Positions 5,110-5,426 of a stretch of DNA of 5,426 bases are shown one piece after another. Made by a program: the position numbers and the translations under genes. The first letter of the stretch is position 1, and the number at the start of each line of letters is the position of its first letter. Below the pieces are notes generated by a model that was not told the origin of the DNA, did not search any database, and saw nothing but the letters and a program-made list of their open reading frames with translations. The stretch is from Pseudomonadota bacterium (GTDB lineage: Bacteria > Pseudomonadota > Gammaproteobacteria > Burkholderiales > Methylophilaceae). Location: positions 1 to 5,426 of the forward strand of contig JAKPIR010000058.1 in assembly GCA_029549705.1 (NCBI GenBank), in the 5' to 3' direction.

Positions 5110-5426
5110 TAGGACGAGGATTTATTTTTACCTCCCATTGAGAACGGCATTTCACCAAGTTTATTTGATAGCTTTCGCCATTTATCGCAAGCTTCTGGAT
5201 TTAGTGGCCAATCTGGGAGGCATGTCATATAAAGAGTACCTAAATTGTGCGCCGCCAGAGCATTGCCTAATAAGGCGGCTTTTTCAAGCCAATAAACAGC
5301 TTGTTCTAAGTTTCTTGAAGTTCCAAGACCTAGTTGATAGATTGTTCCGACATTACACATCATATCTATATCACCATCCTCGGCAATCGGCAACATAAGA
5401 ACTAATGCTTTTTCATACTCTGACGC
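5109..5426 (-). CDS. Sel1-like repeat protein, C-terminal part (5' end outside window)
   Basis: The frame is open from the right window edge to TAA 5111-5109, giving 105 visible residues. The ATG at 5396 is internal, because coding continues upstream of it (ASEYEKALVLM). Visible residues 18-53 form a good Sel1 (SLR) unit: DGDIDMMCNVGTIYQLGLGT, then a short stretch leading to QAVYWLEKAALLGNA, with the usual 'G.a.A..nLG..Y..G.G...d...A..W..KAA..G.a' layout. A second unit starts at AAHNLGTLYM (59-67) but degenerates into a Trp/Pro-rich tail ending GGKNKSSS. Sel1 repeats are helical solenoids for protein-protein contacts, so no enzymatic role can be assigned. N-terminal repeats and any signal peptide lie beyond the window. 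It reads toward the gene-free stretch and shares no visible operon with the DUF4124-like fragment. Confidence 0.85.
   Translation of the reverse strand, partial: ASEYEKALVLMLPIAEDGDIDMMCNVGTIYQLGLGTSRNLEQAVYWLEKAALLGNALAAHNLGTLYMTCLPDWPLNPEACDKWRKLSNKLGEMPFSMGGKNKSSS

Noticed and set aside
5138..5398. Plus-strand 86-aa open frame overlapping the right end
   Set aside because: It is antisense to a clear Sel1-repeat protein, has no recognisable motif, and its composition follows the opposite strand.

Overview
The window looks like a betaproteobacterial chromosome fragment with moderate GC by eye. The secretion and pilus proteins have a Methylophilaceae or Nitrosomonadales feel, but this is an impression from protein style and codon use and no marker gene supports it. 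It falls into two parts: a tight plus-strand secretion/pilus assembly operon (1-3704) and a looser accessory patch on the minus strand (3740-5426).

Part one, 1-3704, holds four genes that overlap or abut. They are the C-terminal tail of a GspF/PilC-type platform protein, a complete GspE/PilB-type ATPase, a fused actin-like plus PilN-like bitopic protein (GspL/MshI architecture), and a short PilO/GspM-like protein. Together they would form the cytoplasmic motor and inner-membrane platform of a type II secretion, MSHA-like or type IV pilus-like machine. The ATPase docks on the GspL/PilM-like domain and acts on GspF/PilC, while the PilN- and PilO-like periplasmic folds pair with each other. Secretin, pseudopilins and prepilin peptidase are not in the window. 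The genes overlap by 1, 20 and 4 nt, which indicates one transcript with translational coupling. Its promoter lies upstream of the window.

Part two starts 35 bp after the last operon gene, in convergent orientation. A complete VapBC toxin-antitoxin pair (antitoxin 4153-4389, toxin 3740-4156, minus strand, 4-nt overlap) has a plausible promoter with operator-like repeats at 4412-4455. Then come an AT-rich gene-free stretch with an inverted repeat, and a REP/RAYT-like hairpin with a perfect 15-bp tandem duplication (4555-4614). Directly abutting the duplication is a 71-aa signal-peptide plus DUF4124-like protein whose stop codon lies inside the repeat. It looks like the surviving 5' end of a longer envelope gene, possibly a lytic transglycosylase. 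A second gene-free stretch (4828-5108) contains a good plus-strand sigma70-like promoter, short repeats and a possible helix-turn-helix remnant. The window ends with the C-terminal part of a Sel1-repeat protein on the minus strand, cut by the window edge.

I found no rRNA, tRNA, CRISPR array, complete insertion sequence or convincing intrinsic terminator, and no clearly new defence or mobile system. The most informative spots are the fused PilM/PilN-type gene and the REP-like element that appears to have truncated its neighbour.
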